DNA from: DASQPA01 sp963757335
GTDB lineage: Bacteria; Acidobacteriota; Thermoanaerobaculia; Multivoradales; UBA5704
Assembly (NCBI GenBank): GCA_963757335.1
Contig: CAVWRJ010000007.1
Coordinates: 1-64,000 of the forward strand
Reading direction: 5' to 3'
Length of the DNA: 64,000 nucleotides
A program made the position numbers and the translations under genes. This document shows, in pieces, positions 46,658-59,079 of the stretch. Under the pieces are notes generated by a model. That model had not been told where the DNA came from, made no database searches, and saw only the letters and a program-made list of their open reading frames with translations. Positions within the stretch are counted from its first letter, which is position 1. Each line of letters opens with the position of its first letter.

Positions 46658-48994
46658 TTAGGACTGGGGATCGCTGGCGTAGTCTGCAATAACCGAACGC
46701 CCTACCACCCCACCCGCCCACCCGAACGCCAGGAGCGCGATCCCTCCCGCGAGCCACTCCCGCCAGGCGGAAATCGTAATCACCACCCGGTGCCGGCCCG
46801 GCGGCACGGCCACTCCCAACAGGACGAGATCGAGCGGCATCGTTTCTAGCCTCCGCCCCTCGGCCTCCGCCCGGTAGAGCGGCAGCCAGGCACGGCGGAC
46901 GGCGACCACCCCGGCCGCCCCTTCCACGTCGAGCTCGATCCGGTCGGGGGTTTCCGAGACCGCGCGGACCCGGCCGGGGCCCTGGAGGATCGGCCGGGGC
47001 ACCACGGCGGTCCCCAGCGGATCGGCCGCCTGCACCACCGCCTCCCGCGCCGCCTCCGGGCTCGCCGCAACGACCGTCCGTCGCGGCCACCAGGCGAGCG
47101 GGGCGGGATCGCGGACGGCGTAGAGCCGGCTTTCCACCCCGTAGCGCTCGGCGCGATCGAGAAGCGTGAGCTCGGGGACCCCCGGCTCGGAAAAGAGCAC
47201 CGCCGCCTCGACGCCGGTCAGGCGCATCCAGAGCGCCCGCTCGGGCCAGCCGCGATGAGGGAGCGGGGTCAACATCCGATGGAAGGGGACGGTCTGCATC
47301 CCTTCGAGATCGGGGGCGAGCGGGTAGCTGAGGCCGTGGAGGAGACCGGGGGCGGGACCCAGGTCGGCCGCCTTGATCCGCTCGGCCACCGAGTGCGGCC
47401 CCGGGGGGAGGCGGTAGGCCGGCTCCCGCCGCCAGTGGGGGGCGACGGTCAGCTCGTCGAGCGCTGCCGGGGGATGGCCGAGGGCCGCCTGGCGATTCCG
47501 AGCCCAGGGGGCGGGCTCCCGATAGGGGGCCGTCGAATCGGTGACGACCAGGGGCCAGAGCTGGGCGAGGGCCGCGAGCTGGAGGGCGGCGACGAGCGCC
47601 GGTCGACCTCGGCCTGTCGCCCAGGCGGCGCCGACTAGGGCGGTTCCGGCCACGGCGAGGGCGAGTGCCCAGGCGCCGAGCTGGGCCGCCAGGAGCGCGA
47701 GCGCCGTCTCCCGGGCTGGTCCCGGGGAGGTCTGGGCGAGCCGCGGTGCGGCGGCGGCGAGGAAGCTGGCGGTCCCGAGCTTCAGGCTGGCGGCGAGCGC
47801 CAGGGCGAGGCTGCCCCCCACCGTCGCCGCCCGGCGCCAGGAGCGCGCCGCTAAAGCCTCGTCGAGCCCCCAGCCGGCGAGGAGCGGCAGCCCTAGAGCG
47901 AAGAGGAAGAGGAACTTCTCCGGGAAGCGGAAGAGCCCGAACGAGAGCCGGGCGAGCGCCGGCCCCCAGGCGCCGCCGACGATGGCGAGGCCGAGCCCGG
48001 CGGCGGCGAGGAGGGCCCAGCCGCGATGCTTGCGGACGCCGGCAGCGCTGAGCCAGAGGCCCACGATCCCCGGGTAGAGAGTGAGGAAGAGCGGCACGAC
48101 GGGGAGGATCGCCACCGCCCAGACCCCCCGCGGACCGATCCAGGTTGGCCGGCCGAAGGGGAAGGGGATGGCGAGCTCCAGGAGCCGCCAGGGGTGAAGG
48201 GCGTAGTCCGCCGCCTGCGCGGCCGACATCCCCACCCCGCCGCGGACGGTCGACGAGAGCACCTCGAGGAGCGCCACGAGCTGGGGGAGGGCGACCGCGG
48301 CACCGAGAGCAACGATTCCGGCGGCGGTCGCGAGGCCGCGCTTCCCACCCTGCCGCTCGACCGCCACGAGGAGCAGGGGAACGAGGCCGAGCGCCGCCGC
48401 CACCGGCTCGCCGCCGAGGATCGCGAGGCCGCAGGCGAGCCCCCCGAGGGCGATCCCGCGCCGGCCGCCGCGGGCGGCGCCGAGGAGGACGAGGGGCCAC
48501 CAGGCGGCCACGGTCAGCAGGTTGTAAAAGGAGAGGGCCGAGAGCATCCACCCCGAGCCGGCATAGGTGATCCCGGCGAGGAGCGCCCCGGGAGGCCCCT
48601 GCCCCAGCTCCCGCGCCAGGGCCGCCATGGCGCAGAGGGCGAGCAGCCAGTGCAGCGCATAGTGCAGGTTGAAGGCGCTCCAGAAAGGGAGCACCAGGTA
48701 GAGCAGGTTGCCGGGATAGTAGGGGAGCGCGTTGGGGTTGCCCCGGAACGGCTGCCCCAGCCCCCAGGCCGGATCGACCGCCGGGATCCGCCCCGCCGCC
48801 AGCTCCCGGGCGCCGAAGGCTTTGAGAACGAGATGGGTGGTGAAGACGTCGCGGAGAAAGAACGTCCGCCGTCCGGCAATCGCCGGCAGACAGACCCACG
48901 CCCAGAGGGCGAGCGCCAGGGCGAGCACCGCCAGGAGGGCGCGCGGACGCTGCCGGCCGGGGCCGGCTTCCGAGGCAATCGGATTGGGGTTCAC
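46658..48994 (-). CDS. YfhO-type large membrane protein
   Basis: 778 residues with about 12-14 TM helices and a C-terminal beta-rich periplasmic domain plus final TM helix. Matches the bacterial YfhO family: FLRDVFTTHLVLKAFGAREL and PLWGLGQPFRGNPNALPYYP-like first loop (DPAWGLGQPFRGNP), FRFPEKFLFLFALGLPLLAG, and the tail PGRHRVVITISAWREWLAGG. GT-C-like relatives modify teichoic acids or glycolipids with lipid-linked sugars; here the substrate is unknown. The start is a GTG without a clear RBS, so the true start could be slightly internal. Confidence 0.8.
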   Translation of the reverse strand: MNPNPIASEAGPGRQRPRALLAVLALALALWAWVCLPAIAGRRTFFLRDVFTTHLVLKAFGARELAAGRIPAVDPAWGLGQPFRGNPNALPYYPGNLLYLVLPFWSAFNLHYALHWLLALCAMAALARELGQGPPGALLAGITYAGSGWMLSALSFYNLLTVAAWWPLVLLGAARGGRRGIALGGLACGLAILGGEPVAAALGLVPLLLVAVERQGGKRGLATAAGIVALGAAVALPQLVALLEVLSSTVRGGVGMSAAQAADYALHPWRLLELAIPFPFGRPTWIGPRGVWAVAILPVVPLFLTLYPGIVGLWLSAAGVRKHRGWALLAAAGLGLAIVGGAWGPALARLSFGLFRFPEKFLFLFALGLPLLAGWGLDEALAARSWRRAATVGGSLALALAASLKLGTASFLAAAAPRLAQTSPGPARETALALLAAQLGAWALALAVAGTALVGAAWATGRGRPALVAALQLAALAQLWPLVVTDSTAPYREPAPWARNRQAALGHPPAALDELTVAPHWRREPAYRLPPGPHSVAERIKAADLGPAPGLLHGLSYPLAPDLEGMQTVPFHRMLTPLPHRGWPERALWMRLTGVEAAVLFSEPGVPELTLLDRAERYGVESRLYAVRDPAPLAWWPRRTVVAASPEAAREAVVQAADPLGTAVVPRPILQGPGRVRAVSETPDRIELDVEGAAGVVAVRRAWLPLYRAEAEGRRLETMPLDLVLLGVAVPPGRHRVVITISAWREWLAGGIALLAFGWAGGVVGRSVIADYASDPQS

Positions 48995-49027
48995 GGGGGG
49001 CGAGTATAGCCCTGCCCGCGGCGACCG

Positions 49028-49696
49028 TCAGCCGTGGACGGCGGGGGAGACGCCGAGGCCGCGAGCGAGCTCGGCCTCGAATTCCCGCCAGTCGAGGAAC
49101 CGGTCGGCGAGAGCCGCGGGATCGATGCCGCGGGAGGCGAGCCGGTGGAAGAGGCGCCAGTGGCGGCTCTCCGCCGGGCCCAGATCGGCGAGGAGGAGCG
49201 CCACCTCCCGATCCTCGACGACCTCCGCGAGCAGCGTGAACCGCTCGCAGCTCCTCGCCTCGACGAGGGCGGCGAAGAGCAGGCGGTCCACCTTCGTCCA
49301 GGGTTCCCGGCCGGGGACGATCCGCTGCCGCAGCGCCTGCGCCCAGGGGTTCTTCCGCCGCCCCCCGAGCGGCCAGCCGCGCTCGACGAGGATCGCGACC
49401 ACCCGCCTAAAGTGCTGGACCTCCTCGGCGGCCAAAGCCGCTGCCCGCTCCACGAGCTCGGAGTCGTCGGGGTAGTAGCCGGCGAGCGAGAGGGCGTACA
49501 TGGCGACCTGCTGCTCACAGACCGCATGGTCGGCGAGGAACTCGGGAAGGTTCGCGGCGGCGATCTCCGCCCAAGACCGGGGCGTCTCGTGAAGGAGCGG
49601 CAGCTCGGCGAAGACCGCCGCGAAGCCGACCGGCTCCGCGTTGGGCTCCACGGCTGAATCCGAAGGGGGATGGGGGTCGCGGACGAGGGGGCCCAT
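49028..49696 (-). CDS. miaE: tRNA-(ms2io6A) hydroxylase
   Basis: 222-residue ferritin-like diiron monooxygenase that hydroxylates the isopentenyl group of ms2i6A37 in tRNA. Diiron ligands fit EQQVAMYALS, EEVQHFRRVV (ExxH), EARSCERFTLL and ESRHWRLFHRLA (ExxH). Length is close to the bacterial MiaE size. Upstream is the 790-nt repeat-bearing gap. MiaA/MiaB are not in the window. Confidence 0.88.
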   Translation of the reverse strand: MGPLVRDPHPPSDSAVEPNAEPVGFAAVFAELPLLHETPRSWAEIAAANLPEFLADHAVCEQQVAMYALSLAGYYPDDSELVERAAALAAEEVQHFRRVVAILVERGWPLGGRRKNPWAQALRQRIVPGREPWTKVDRLLFAALVEARSCERFTLLAEVVEDREVALLLADLGPAESRHWRLFHRLASRGIDPAALADRFLDWREFEAELARGLGVSPAVHG

Positions 49697-49772
49697 GAGA
49701 GTTGGGGCGGCCGGTGCTCCGGGAGGGAGGGCCGGCCGCCAGAGATCGTAGCAGACCGGACTTCCGACCGGT

Positions 49773-49815
49773 CCCGGACAGGTTTTCGAAGCTCCCGGAC
49801 AGGTTGGGGAACGTC
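49773..49815. repeat. two units of a 21-bp intergenic repeat
   Basis: TCCCGGACAGGTT occurs twice, exactly 21 nt apart (CCC at 49773 and 49794). The unit resembles the CCCGTGGAAAGTCTTCGGGAA unit of the 33.4-kb array. Confidence 0.65.
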
Positions 49816-49951
49816 CCGTCTTCGCGCGGGTACCGAAGAGGGGCAGTGAAGTGATCGCCCCTCTTCAACCACGGCGCTCCCAGCCATGAGCAGGTAGATC
49901 CAGATCCGAGAGACGGCTCTCCAAGCGTGAGCGAGGCGTCTCAAAGTCAGA

Positions 49952-50131
49952 GATACGGGTCTCCAGACCCGAGACACGGGGACTCCGACTCGGAGATACG
50001 GGGGCGCAAGGTCCGAGATACGGATCTCCAAGCCAGAGATACGGGGGCGCAGAGTCCGAGACACGGGTCTCCAGGTCAGGGACACGGGGGCGCAGGCTCA
50101 GAGTACGGGGAAGCAGAGCCTGAGATACGGG
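49952..50131. repeat. 21/22-bp periodic intergenic array (nine units)
   Basis: The core GA(T/C)ACGGG recurs at 49952, 49973, 49995, 50017, 50038, 50060, 50081, 50102 and 50124, with spacings 21, 22, 22, 21, 22, 21, 21 and 22. Between cores lie variable TCTCCAG/CGCAGG segments; the first forms GGGTCT-CC-AGACCC, an inverted repeat. The gap 49697-50487 contains this, the smaller 21-bp repeat, a structured-looking stretch 50160-50300 and a hairpin; no supported gene. Confidence 0.85.
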
Positions 50132-50315
50132 GTCGGCAAGCCGAGCCCCTTGGCGCCAGGCCGGAGAGGCGTAACCGGAGTACAGGGCAAGAGGCTGCAC
50201 TCTCGGGTGCCAGGACCGTGCGGTTCGCCTTGCGGTTTGCTCGGGGTCCCTGCGACCTGGTTCCCCAGAGGACTTGCACCTCCTCGTCACGGTTCATGCT
50301 GGGCACACAAGCGAG

Positions 50316-50341
50316 CGAGGGGGGCCGTCCGGCCCCCCTCG
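50316..50341. terminator. strong GC hairpin
   Basis: CGAGGGGGGCCG, TC, CGGCCCCCCTCG: a perfect 12-bp stem. No annotated gene on either strand runs into it, so it may end a non-coding transcript from the array region or shield the trehalose operon. Confidence 0.55.
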
Positions 50342-50487
50342 TTGGTCTGCCAGGCAGGACGGCACGCCGCTTCCCCCTCGATAGCTGAAGCCCCCGCCGC
50401 TCTTTGCCACTCCGGCCTCAATCTGGTAAACAGGAGCCCCCTCAAGTGGCAGGCGATCTGCAAAACGGCGGGGGGGAGGCAAAGAGC

Positions 50488-53876
<3,389 letters not shown>

Positions 53877-53885
53877 GGAGCCGAT

Positions 53886-55967
53886 GTGAACAGCGACCTC
53901 GATCTGCAGGAGCTGGCGCGCCTCTACGGCGTCCAGACCGCGTACCACGACGCCCTGGGGCAGCACCGGGAAGCGACCCCGGAGTCGCTCCTCGCCATCC
54001 TCGCTGCCCTGGACGCGCCGGTCGTAGGAAGGGCGGACGTGGAGGAGGCTCTGCGGGAGCGCCGGGCGGAGCTCGACTCTCGCCTCCTGGAGCCGGTGGC
54101 GGTCGCCTGGGAGGGGGGCCCCCTGGAGCTCGATCTCCGGCTCGGGAGAGAGGACGGCACCTCGCTCGCCCTCCACGTCGATCTGGAGGACGGCGGCCGG
54201 CGCGGCTGGTCCTTCGAGCCCGCGGCGCTCCCCCTCGCCGCCGACGGCAGCCGCAAACTCACCCTCCCCGAGAAGCTCCCTCCGGGCTACCACCACCTCC
54301 GCCTGGCGACCGCCCGCCGGGCGGCCGAGGTGATGGTGATCTCCGCCCCCCGCCGCGCCTTCGGCGCCGAGGGGGACCCGATCTGGGGTGTCTTCCTCCC
54401 TCTCTATGCTCTCCGCACCCGGCGGAGCTGGGGGGCGGGTGACCTCTCCGACCTGGAGACCCTCTCGAACTGGGTCTCCTCCCTGGGCGGCGGGGTCGTC
54501 GCCACCCTCCCCCTCCTCGCCGCGTTTCTGGACGAGCCGTTCGAGCCCAGCCCCTACGCCCCGGCCTCCCGGCTGTTCTGGAACGAGCTCTATTTAGATC
54601 CCCGGGTGCTGCCGGAGTTCGCCGAGTCGTCGGCGGCCCAGCGCCTGGTCGAGTCGCCCGACTTCCGCCGCGAGCTCGATCACCTCAAAGCCAGTCGGCT
54701 CGTCGACTACCGCGAACTGATGATCGCCAAGCGCCGGGTGTTCGAGGAGATGGCGCACCGGTTCTTCTCCCGCCCGTCGCGGCGGCGGGAGGAGTTCGAG
54801 AGCTTTCTCGAAGGGATGCCCGAGGTCGAAAACTACGCCGCCTTCCGCGCCGTGGGCGACCGGCGGGGGGAAGCCTGGTTGAGCTGGCCGGAACGCCTGC
54901 GCGAGGGGAGCCTCGCTCCTGCCGACTACGACGAGGAGGACCGGCGCTACCACCTCTTCGTGCAGTGGGCGACCGCCGAGCAGATGCGCTCGCTGGCCCT
55001 GGAGGCGCGGCGCCAGGGGCCGGGGCTCTACCTCGATCTGCCGCTGGGGGTGGGCGGGGCGTCCTTCGACGTCTGGCGCGAGCCGGCGATCTTCGCCCGT
55101 GGCGCCTCGGCGGGCGCGCCGCCCGACTCGCTCTTCACCAAGGGGCAGAACTGGGGTTTCCCGCCGCTCTCGCCGGAGCGGATGCGGGAAGACGGCTACG
55201 GCTACTTGATCGACACCCTGCGGCACCACATGGAGCACGCCGGCATCCTCCGCATCGACCACGTCATGCAGCTCCATCGCCTGTTCTGGATCCCGCAGGG
55301 GATGGGGGCGAAGGACGGGGTCTACGTCCGCTACCCGGCGGAGGAGCTCTACGCCATCCTGTCGCTCGAATCGCACCGCCACCGGACCTGGATCGTGGGT
55401 GAGAACCTGGGCACCGTGCCGCCCGAGGTGTCGGAGGGCATGGACCGCCACGGCATCCTGGGCATGTACGTCGTCCAGTACGAGCTCCAGCCGGGGAGCG
55501 AGGGCACCCTGCGGGAGCCGCCGGCCGCCTCCGTGGCGAGCCTCAACACCCACGACATGCCCACCTTCCGCGCCTTCTGGGAGGGGAGAGACGCCGACGA
55601 CCTGGAGAAGCTCGGGTTCTTCACCGCGGAAGAGGCGCGGGTCGAGAAGGAGCGCCGGCGCACCCTCCGCGAGGGCCTGACCGGGATGCTCCCGAACCCG
55701 CCGAAGGACGACGGGGAGGCCAGCAAGGCCGTCCTCCACGATCGCCTCGCCCGGCTGGCGAGGAGCCCGGCGCGGATGGTGCTCGTCAACCTGGAGGACC
55801 TCTGGCAGGAGTCCGAGCCGCAGAACGTCCCCGGCACTCACACGGAACGCCCCAACTGGCAGCGCAAGGCGAAGCTCGGCTTCGAGGAGCTCTCGACCCG
55901 GCCGGACGTGGTCGAGGCGCTCCGCGGCATCAACGGGCTCCGCGAGGAGAGGAAGCGACATGGCTGA
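53886..55967 (+). CDS. malQ: 4-alpha-glucanotransferase (amylomaltase)
   Basis: 693-residue GH77 enzyme that moves alpha-1,4-glucan segments between chains. An N-terminal extension (~1-150) precedes the barrel: WGVFLPLYALRTRRSWGAGD, PYAPASRLFWNELYLD, nucleophile Asp in ILRIDHVMQLHRLFWIP, acid/base Glu in IVGENLGTVP, and SLNTHDMPTF. The start is GTG with AAGGAG 5-6 nt upstream. It overlaps the 37-codon ORF by 8 nt. It would trim or recycle maltodextrins in the glycogen-trehalose cycle encoded around it. Confidence 0.95.
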   Translation: MNSDLDLQELARLYGVQTAYHDALGQHREATPESLLAILAALDAPVVGRADVEEALRERRAELDSRLLEPVAVAWEGGPLELDLRLGREDGTSLALHVDLEDGGRRGWSFEPAALPLAADGSRKLTLPEKLPPGYHHLRLATARRAAEVMVISAPRRAFGAEGDPIWGVFLPLYALRTRRSWGAGDLSDLETLSNWVSSLGGGVVATLPLLAAFLDEPFEPSPYAPASRLFWNELYLDPRVLPEFAESSAAQRLVESPDFRRELDHLKASRLVDYRELMIAKRRVFEEMAHRFFSRPSRRREEFESFLEGMPEVENYAAFRAVGDRRGEAWLSWPERLREGSLAPADYDEEDRRYHLFVQWATAEQMRSLALEARRQGPGLYLDLPLGVGGASFDVWREPAIFARGASAGAPPDSLFTKGQNWGFPPLSPERMREDGYGYLIDTLRHHMEHAGILRIDHVMQLHRLFWIPQGMGAKDGVYVRYPAEELYAILSLESHRHRTWIVGENLGTVPPEVSEGMDRHGILGMYVVQYELQPGSEGTLREPPAASVASLNTHDMPTFRAFWEGRDADDLEKLGFFTAEEARVEKERRRTLREGLTGMLPNPPKDDGEASKAVLHDRLARLARSPARMVLVNLEDLWQESEPQNVPGTHTERPNWQRKAKLGFEELSTRPDVVEALRGINGLREERKRHG

Positions 55968-56073
55968 CGAGAAGAGCAAGGGCCGGAAGTGGTGGGAGCG
56001 GCCGGAGCCGGAGCCGGAGCCGGAGAAGCCGGCGGAACTCTGGCGGATGCGGGGCCGGATGCTGGCCGGATAG
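55960..56073 (+). CDS. 37-residue charged ORF between malQ and glgB
   Basis: Starts 8 nt inside malQ with GAGGAGAGG upstream and stops 1 nt before the GTG of glgB, so it fits tightly in the operon. Sequence is basic-aromatic then (Pro-Glu) repeats, KWWERPEPEPEPEKPAELW, and a short Arg/Met tail. No known family. It may be a small regulatory or scaffold peptide, or just a translational bridge. Confidence 0.5.
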   Translation: MADEKSKGRKWWERPEPEPEPEKPAELWRMRGRMLAG

Positions 56074-56074
56074 G

Positions 56075-58148
56075 GTGCCGGACACGGTGCTGACGAGCGG
56101 CGGCCCAATCGCCGGCTCGGCCCTCGCCCCCGATCCGCCCGCCGAACGGCCCGTCGACCTCGCGCCCGTTCCGGCTTGCGGAGCCCGTCGAGCCCGTCGA
56201 GGTCGTTTCGAGCCACGAGCTGACCGACCAGGACGTCTACCTCTTCCGCGAGGGCACCCACTACGAGGTGTACGACAAGCTCGGGGCGCACCTCGATACC
56301 GTCGACGGCGTGGCGGGGACCCGCTTCGCCGTCTGGGCGCCGGACGCCGAGCAGGTCTCGGTGATCGGCGACTGGAACGACTGGGACAAGACCGCCGACC
56401 GGATGCGCCTCCGCGGCAGCTCCGGCCTCTGGGAGCTCTTCCTCCCCGCCGCCGCCAAGGGGATGCGCTACAAGTACCACGTCGTCTCCCGCTACCGCGG
56501 CTACCGGGCGGACAAGGCCGATCCCTTCGCCTTCTATGCCGAGACGCCGCCGCGGCAGGCTTCGGTCATCTGGGATCTCGACTACGAGTGGGGGGATGGC
56601 GAGTGGATGGCCGGGCGCGGCGCCCGCAGCTCGGCGACGGCGCCGATGTCGATCTACGAGATCCACCTCGGCTCCTGGCGCCGGGTGCTGGAGGAGGGGA
56701 ACCGCTCGCTCACCTATCGCGAGATGGCGCCGCTCCTGGCCGAGCACATGAAGCGGATGGGTTTCACCCACGTCGAGATGATGCCGGTCATGGAGCACCC
56801 CTTCTTCGGCTCCTGGGGCTACCAGTCGCTGGGCTACTTCGCCCCCTCCAGCCGCTTCGGCACCCCGCAGGACCTCATGTACCTGATCGACTACCTCCAC
56901 CAGCAGGGGATCGGGGTGATCCTCGACTGGGTGCCGTCGCACTTCCCGACCGACGAGCACGGCCTCGCCTTCTTCGACGGCACCCACCTCTACGAGCACG
57001 CCGATCCCCGGAAGGGTTATCACCCCGACTGGAGCAGCTACATCTTCAACTACGGCCGGACCGAGGTGCGGAGCTTCCTCGGCAGCAGCGCCCTCTTCTG
57101 GCTCGACGTCTACCACGCCGACGGCCTAAGGGTGGACGCGGTCGCCTCCATGCTCTACCTCGACTATTCCCGGAAGGCCGGCGAGTGGATCCCCAACCAG
57201 CACGGCGGCCGGGAGAACCTGGAGTCGATCTCTTTTCTCAGGGCGCTGAACGAGCGGGTCTACGAGGTGCATCCCGACGTCCAGACGATCGCCGAGGAGT
57301 CGACCGCCTGGCCCATGGTGTCGCGGCCGACCTACGTCGGAGGGCTTGGGTTCGGCTTCAAGTGGGACATGGGGTGGATGCACGACACCCTGGAGTACAT
57401 GGCGCTCGACCCCATCCACCGGAAGTTCCGCCACAACCTGCTCACCTTCCGCACCGTCTACGCCTTCGCCGAGAGCTTCGTCCTGCCGCTCTCGCACGAC
57501 GAGGTGGTGCACGGCAAGGGGTCGCTCTACGGCAAGATGCCGGGGAGCGAGCAGCAGAAGCTCGCGAGCCTGAGGCTCCTCTACGCCTACATGTTCTCCC
57601 AGCCGGGCAAGAAGCTCCTCTTCATGGGCGCCGAGCTCGGCCAGTCGCGGGAGTGGAACCACGACGGGAGCCTCGACTGGCACCTCCTCGAGGACCCGGG
57701 GCATGCCGGTCTGGAGAGCTGGCTCGCGGATCTGAACCGGCTCTACAGCAGCGAGCCGGCCCTCCACGAGCTCGACTGTGCCCCCGAGGGCTTCGAGTGG
57801 ATCGATTGCAGCGATGCCGAAAAGAGCATCCTCGCTCTTCTCCGCAAGGGAAAGAAAGGGACCTCGCCGGTCCTCGTCGTCCTCAACTTCACCCCGGTCG
57901 TCCGCCACGGCTACCAGATCGGGGCCCCGGCGGGCGGCTACTGGCGGGAGGTTTTAAACAGCGACGCCGAGATCTACGGCGGCTCGGCAGAGGGGAACGA
58001 AGGCGGCGTCGAGGCGCTCCCGGCCCCCCTCCACGGCCGCCCGTATCTCGTTGACTCTGACCCTGCCGCCGCTCGGGGCGATCTTCCTGCAACAGCGGGA
58101 GCCGCCGATGTCGCCTATGCCGCCGATGTCGCCGGAGCAGGAGCCTAA
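56075..58148 (+). CDS. glgB: 1,4-alpha-glucan branching enzyme (one frameshift)
   Basis: About 690 codons; makes alpha-1,6 branches in glycogen. A shift near 56175 separates the Pro-rich N-terminus from LTDQDVYLFREGTHYEVYDK. Then CBM48 (GTRFAVWAPDAEQVSVIGDW) and the GH13 barrel follow: HVEMMPVMEHPF, GVILDWVPSHFP, nucleophile Asp in DGLRVDAVASMLYLDY, Glu in IAEESTAWPM, and LSHDEVVHGKGSLYGKMPG. A C-terminal all-beta domain ends in a repeat-coded AADVAYAADVA tail. It is last in the treS-malQ-glgB operon. Confidence 0.94.
58101..58136 (+). repeat. 9-nt-period coding repeat, GlgB C-terminus
   Basis: GCCGATGTC, GCCTATGCC and GCCGATGTC units encode AADVAYAADVA just before the stop. Confidence 0.75.
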
Positions 58149-58219
58149 GGAACCCCAGGAACCCAATACCGAGGGGTGAGCCTACCGCCGGAGGGGCGCT
58201 CGTTTTTCAGCTGCCAGCC

Positions 58220-58894
58220 TCACCCCCGCTTTCGCAGCTGCCGGTTCCGCGACCGCTCCTCCTCTTTCCGCTTCTTCGACGCCGCCCAGGAGCAGATGGG
58301 GCAGGCGTCCAAGTCGTGGTAGAGGGCCGGGCAGTGCTCGCGGCCGAAGTAGATGATCTCCAGGTGGACCCGGCCCCAGGCGTCCTCGGGGAAGAGGCGC
58401 TTCAAATCCCGCTCGGTCTCGACGACGTTCTTCCCCGACGACAGCCCCCAGCGGGCGGCGAGGCGGTGGATGTGGGTGTCGACGGGAAAGGTGGGGATGC
58501 CGAAAGCTTGGTTCAGAACCACCGAGGCGGTCTTGTGGCCGACGCCGGGGAGGGCTTCGAGAGCCGCGAAGGTCCGCGGCACCTGGCCGCCGTGCTCCTG
58601 GACGAGAATTTCCGAGAGACCCTGGAGGCTCTTCGCCTTCTGCCCGGTGAGGCCGATTTTTCGGATGAGCTCGCGGATCTCTTCGACCGGTAGGCGGGCC
58701 ATCTGCTCCGGGGTGGCGGCGCGGGCGAAGAGGGCGGGGGTCACCTCGTTGACCAGCTTGTCCGTGGTCTGGGCCGAGAGGACGACGGCGACCAGGAGGG
58801 TGAAGGCGTCCTCATGGGCGAGCGGGATGGGGACCTGCGGGTACAATGCGTCCAGGATCGCCAGGATGCGTTGCGCTTTCTCGTTCCGGGTCAT
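58220..58894 (-). CDS. nth: endonuclease III
   Basis: 224-residue HhH-GPD DNA glycosylase/AP lyase for oxidised pyrimidines. Landmarks: LLVAVVLSAQTTDKLVN, hairpin-helix-hairpin ALPGVGHKTASVVLNQAFG with the catalytic Lys, and FPVDTHIHRLAARWGL with the catalytic Asp. The Fe-S region reads EHCPALYHDLDACPIC: three Cys in C-x9-C-x2-C and no fourth Cys, unlike C-x6-C-x2-C-x5-C, so the cluster may use another ligand or be absent. Start 58894 is chosen by homology (MTRNEKAQRIL). Confidence 0.92.
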   Translation of the reverse strand: MTRNEKAQRILAILDALYPQVPIPLAHEDAFTLLVAVVLSAQTTDKLVNEVTPALFARAATPEQMARLPVEEIRELIRKIGLTGQKAKSLQGLSEILVQEHGGQVPRTFAALEALPGVGHKTASVVLNQAFGIPTFPVDTHIHRLAARWGLSSGKNVVETERDLKRLFPEDAWGRVHLEIIYFGREHCPALYHDLDACPICSWAASKKRKEEERSRNRQLRKRG

Positions 58895-59027
58895 GACGTG
58901 GGAGTCGTTTCCTCGCCTCCGAGCATAACCTGTATCCACTTCCCATGATCTGCCCCGGTGCCAGCTGGACCAGGCGACGCGGCGTCGCATACCGCGGGAG
59001 GCCTCGCGGCCGACCCCGTCCCGGAAC

Positions 59028-59061
59028 GAGAAGAGCCCCGGCCTGGGCCGGGGCTCTTCTC
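59028..59061 (-). terminator. subtilase gene terminator
   Basis: GAGAAGAGCCCCGGCC and GGCCGGGGCTCTTCTC form a perfect 16-bp stem with a 2-nt loop, 19 nt after the subtilase stop; the pyrimidine-rich arm CTCTTCTC serves as the tail. Confidence 0.8.
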
Positions 59062-59079
59062 ACCGCAAAAACCTTACTG

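Noticed and set aside
46560..48899. 779-codon alternative minus-strand frame overlapping the YfhO-like gene
   Set aside because: Pro/Arg-rich product without TM helices; the other frame has a clear multi-TM protein.
49952..50131. CRISPR array with short repeats
   Set aside because: Cores of 7-8 nt with 13-14 nt variable parts are too short for repeat/spacer, and there are no cas genes.
50200..50310. Possible tRNA (GGTTC-like segments)
   Set aside because: No cloverleaf with acceptor stem could be drawn around the GGTTC segments.
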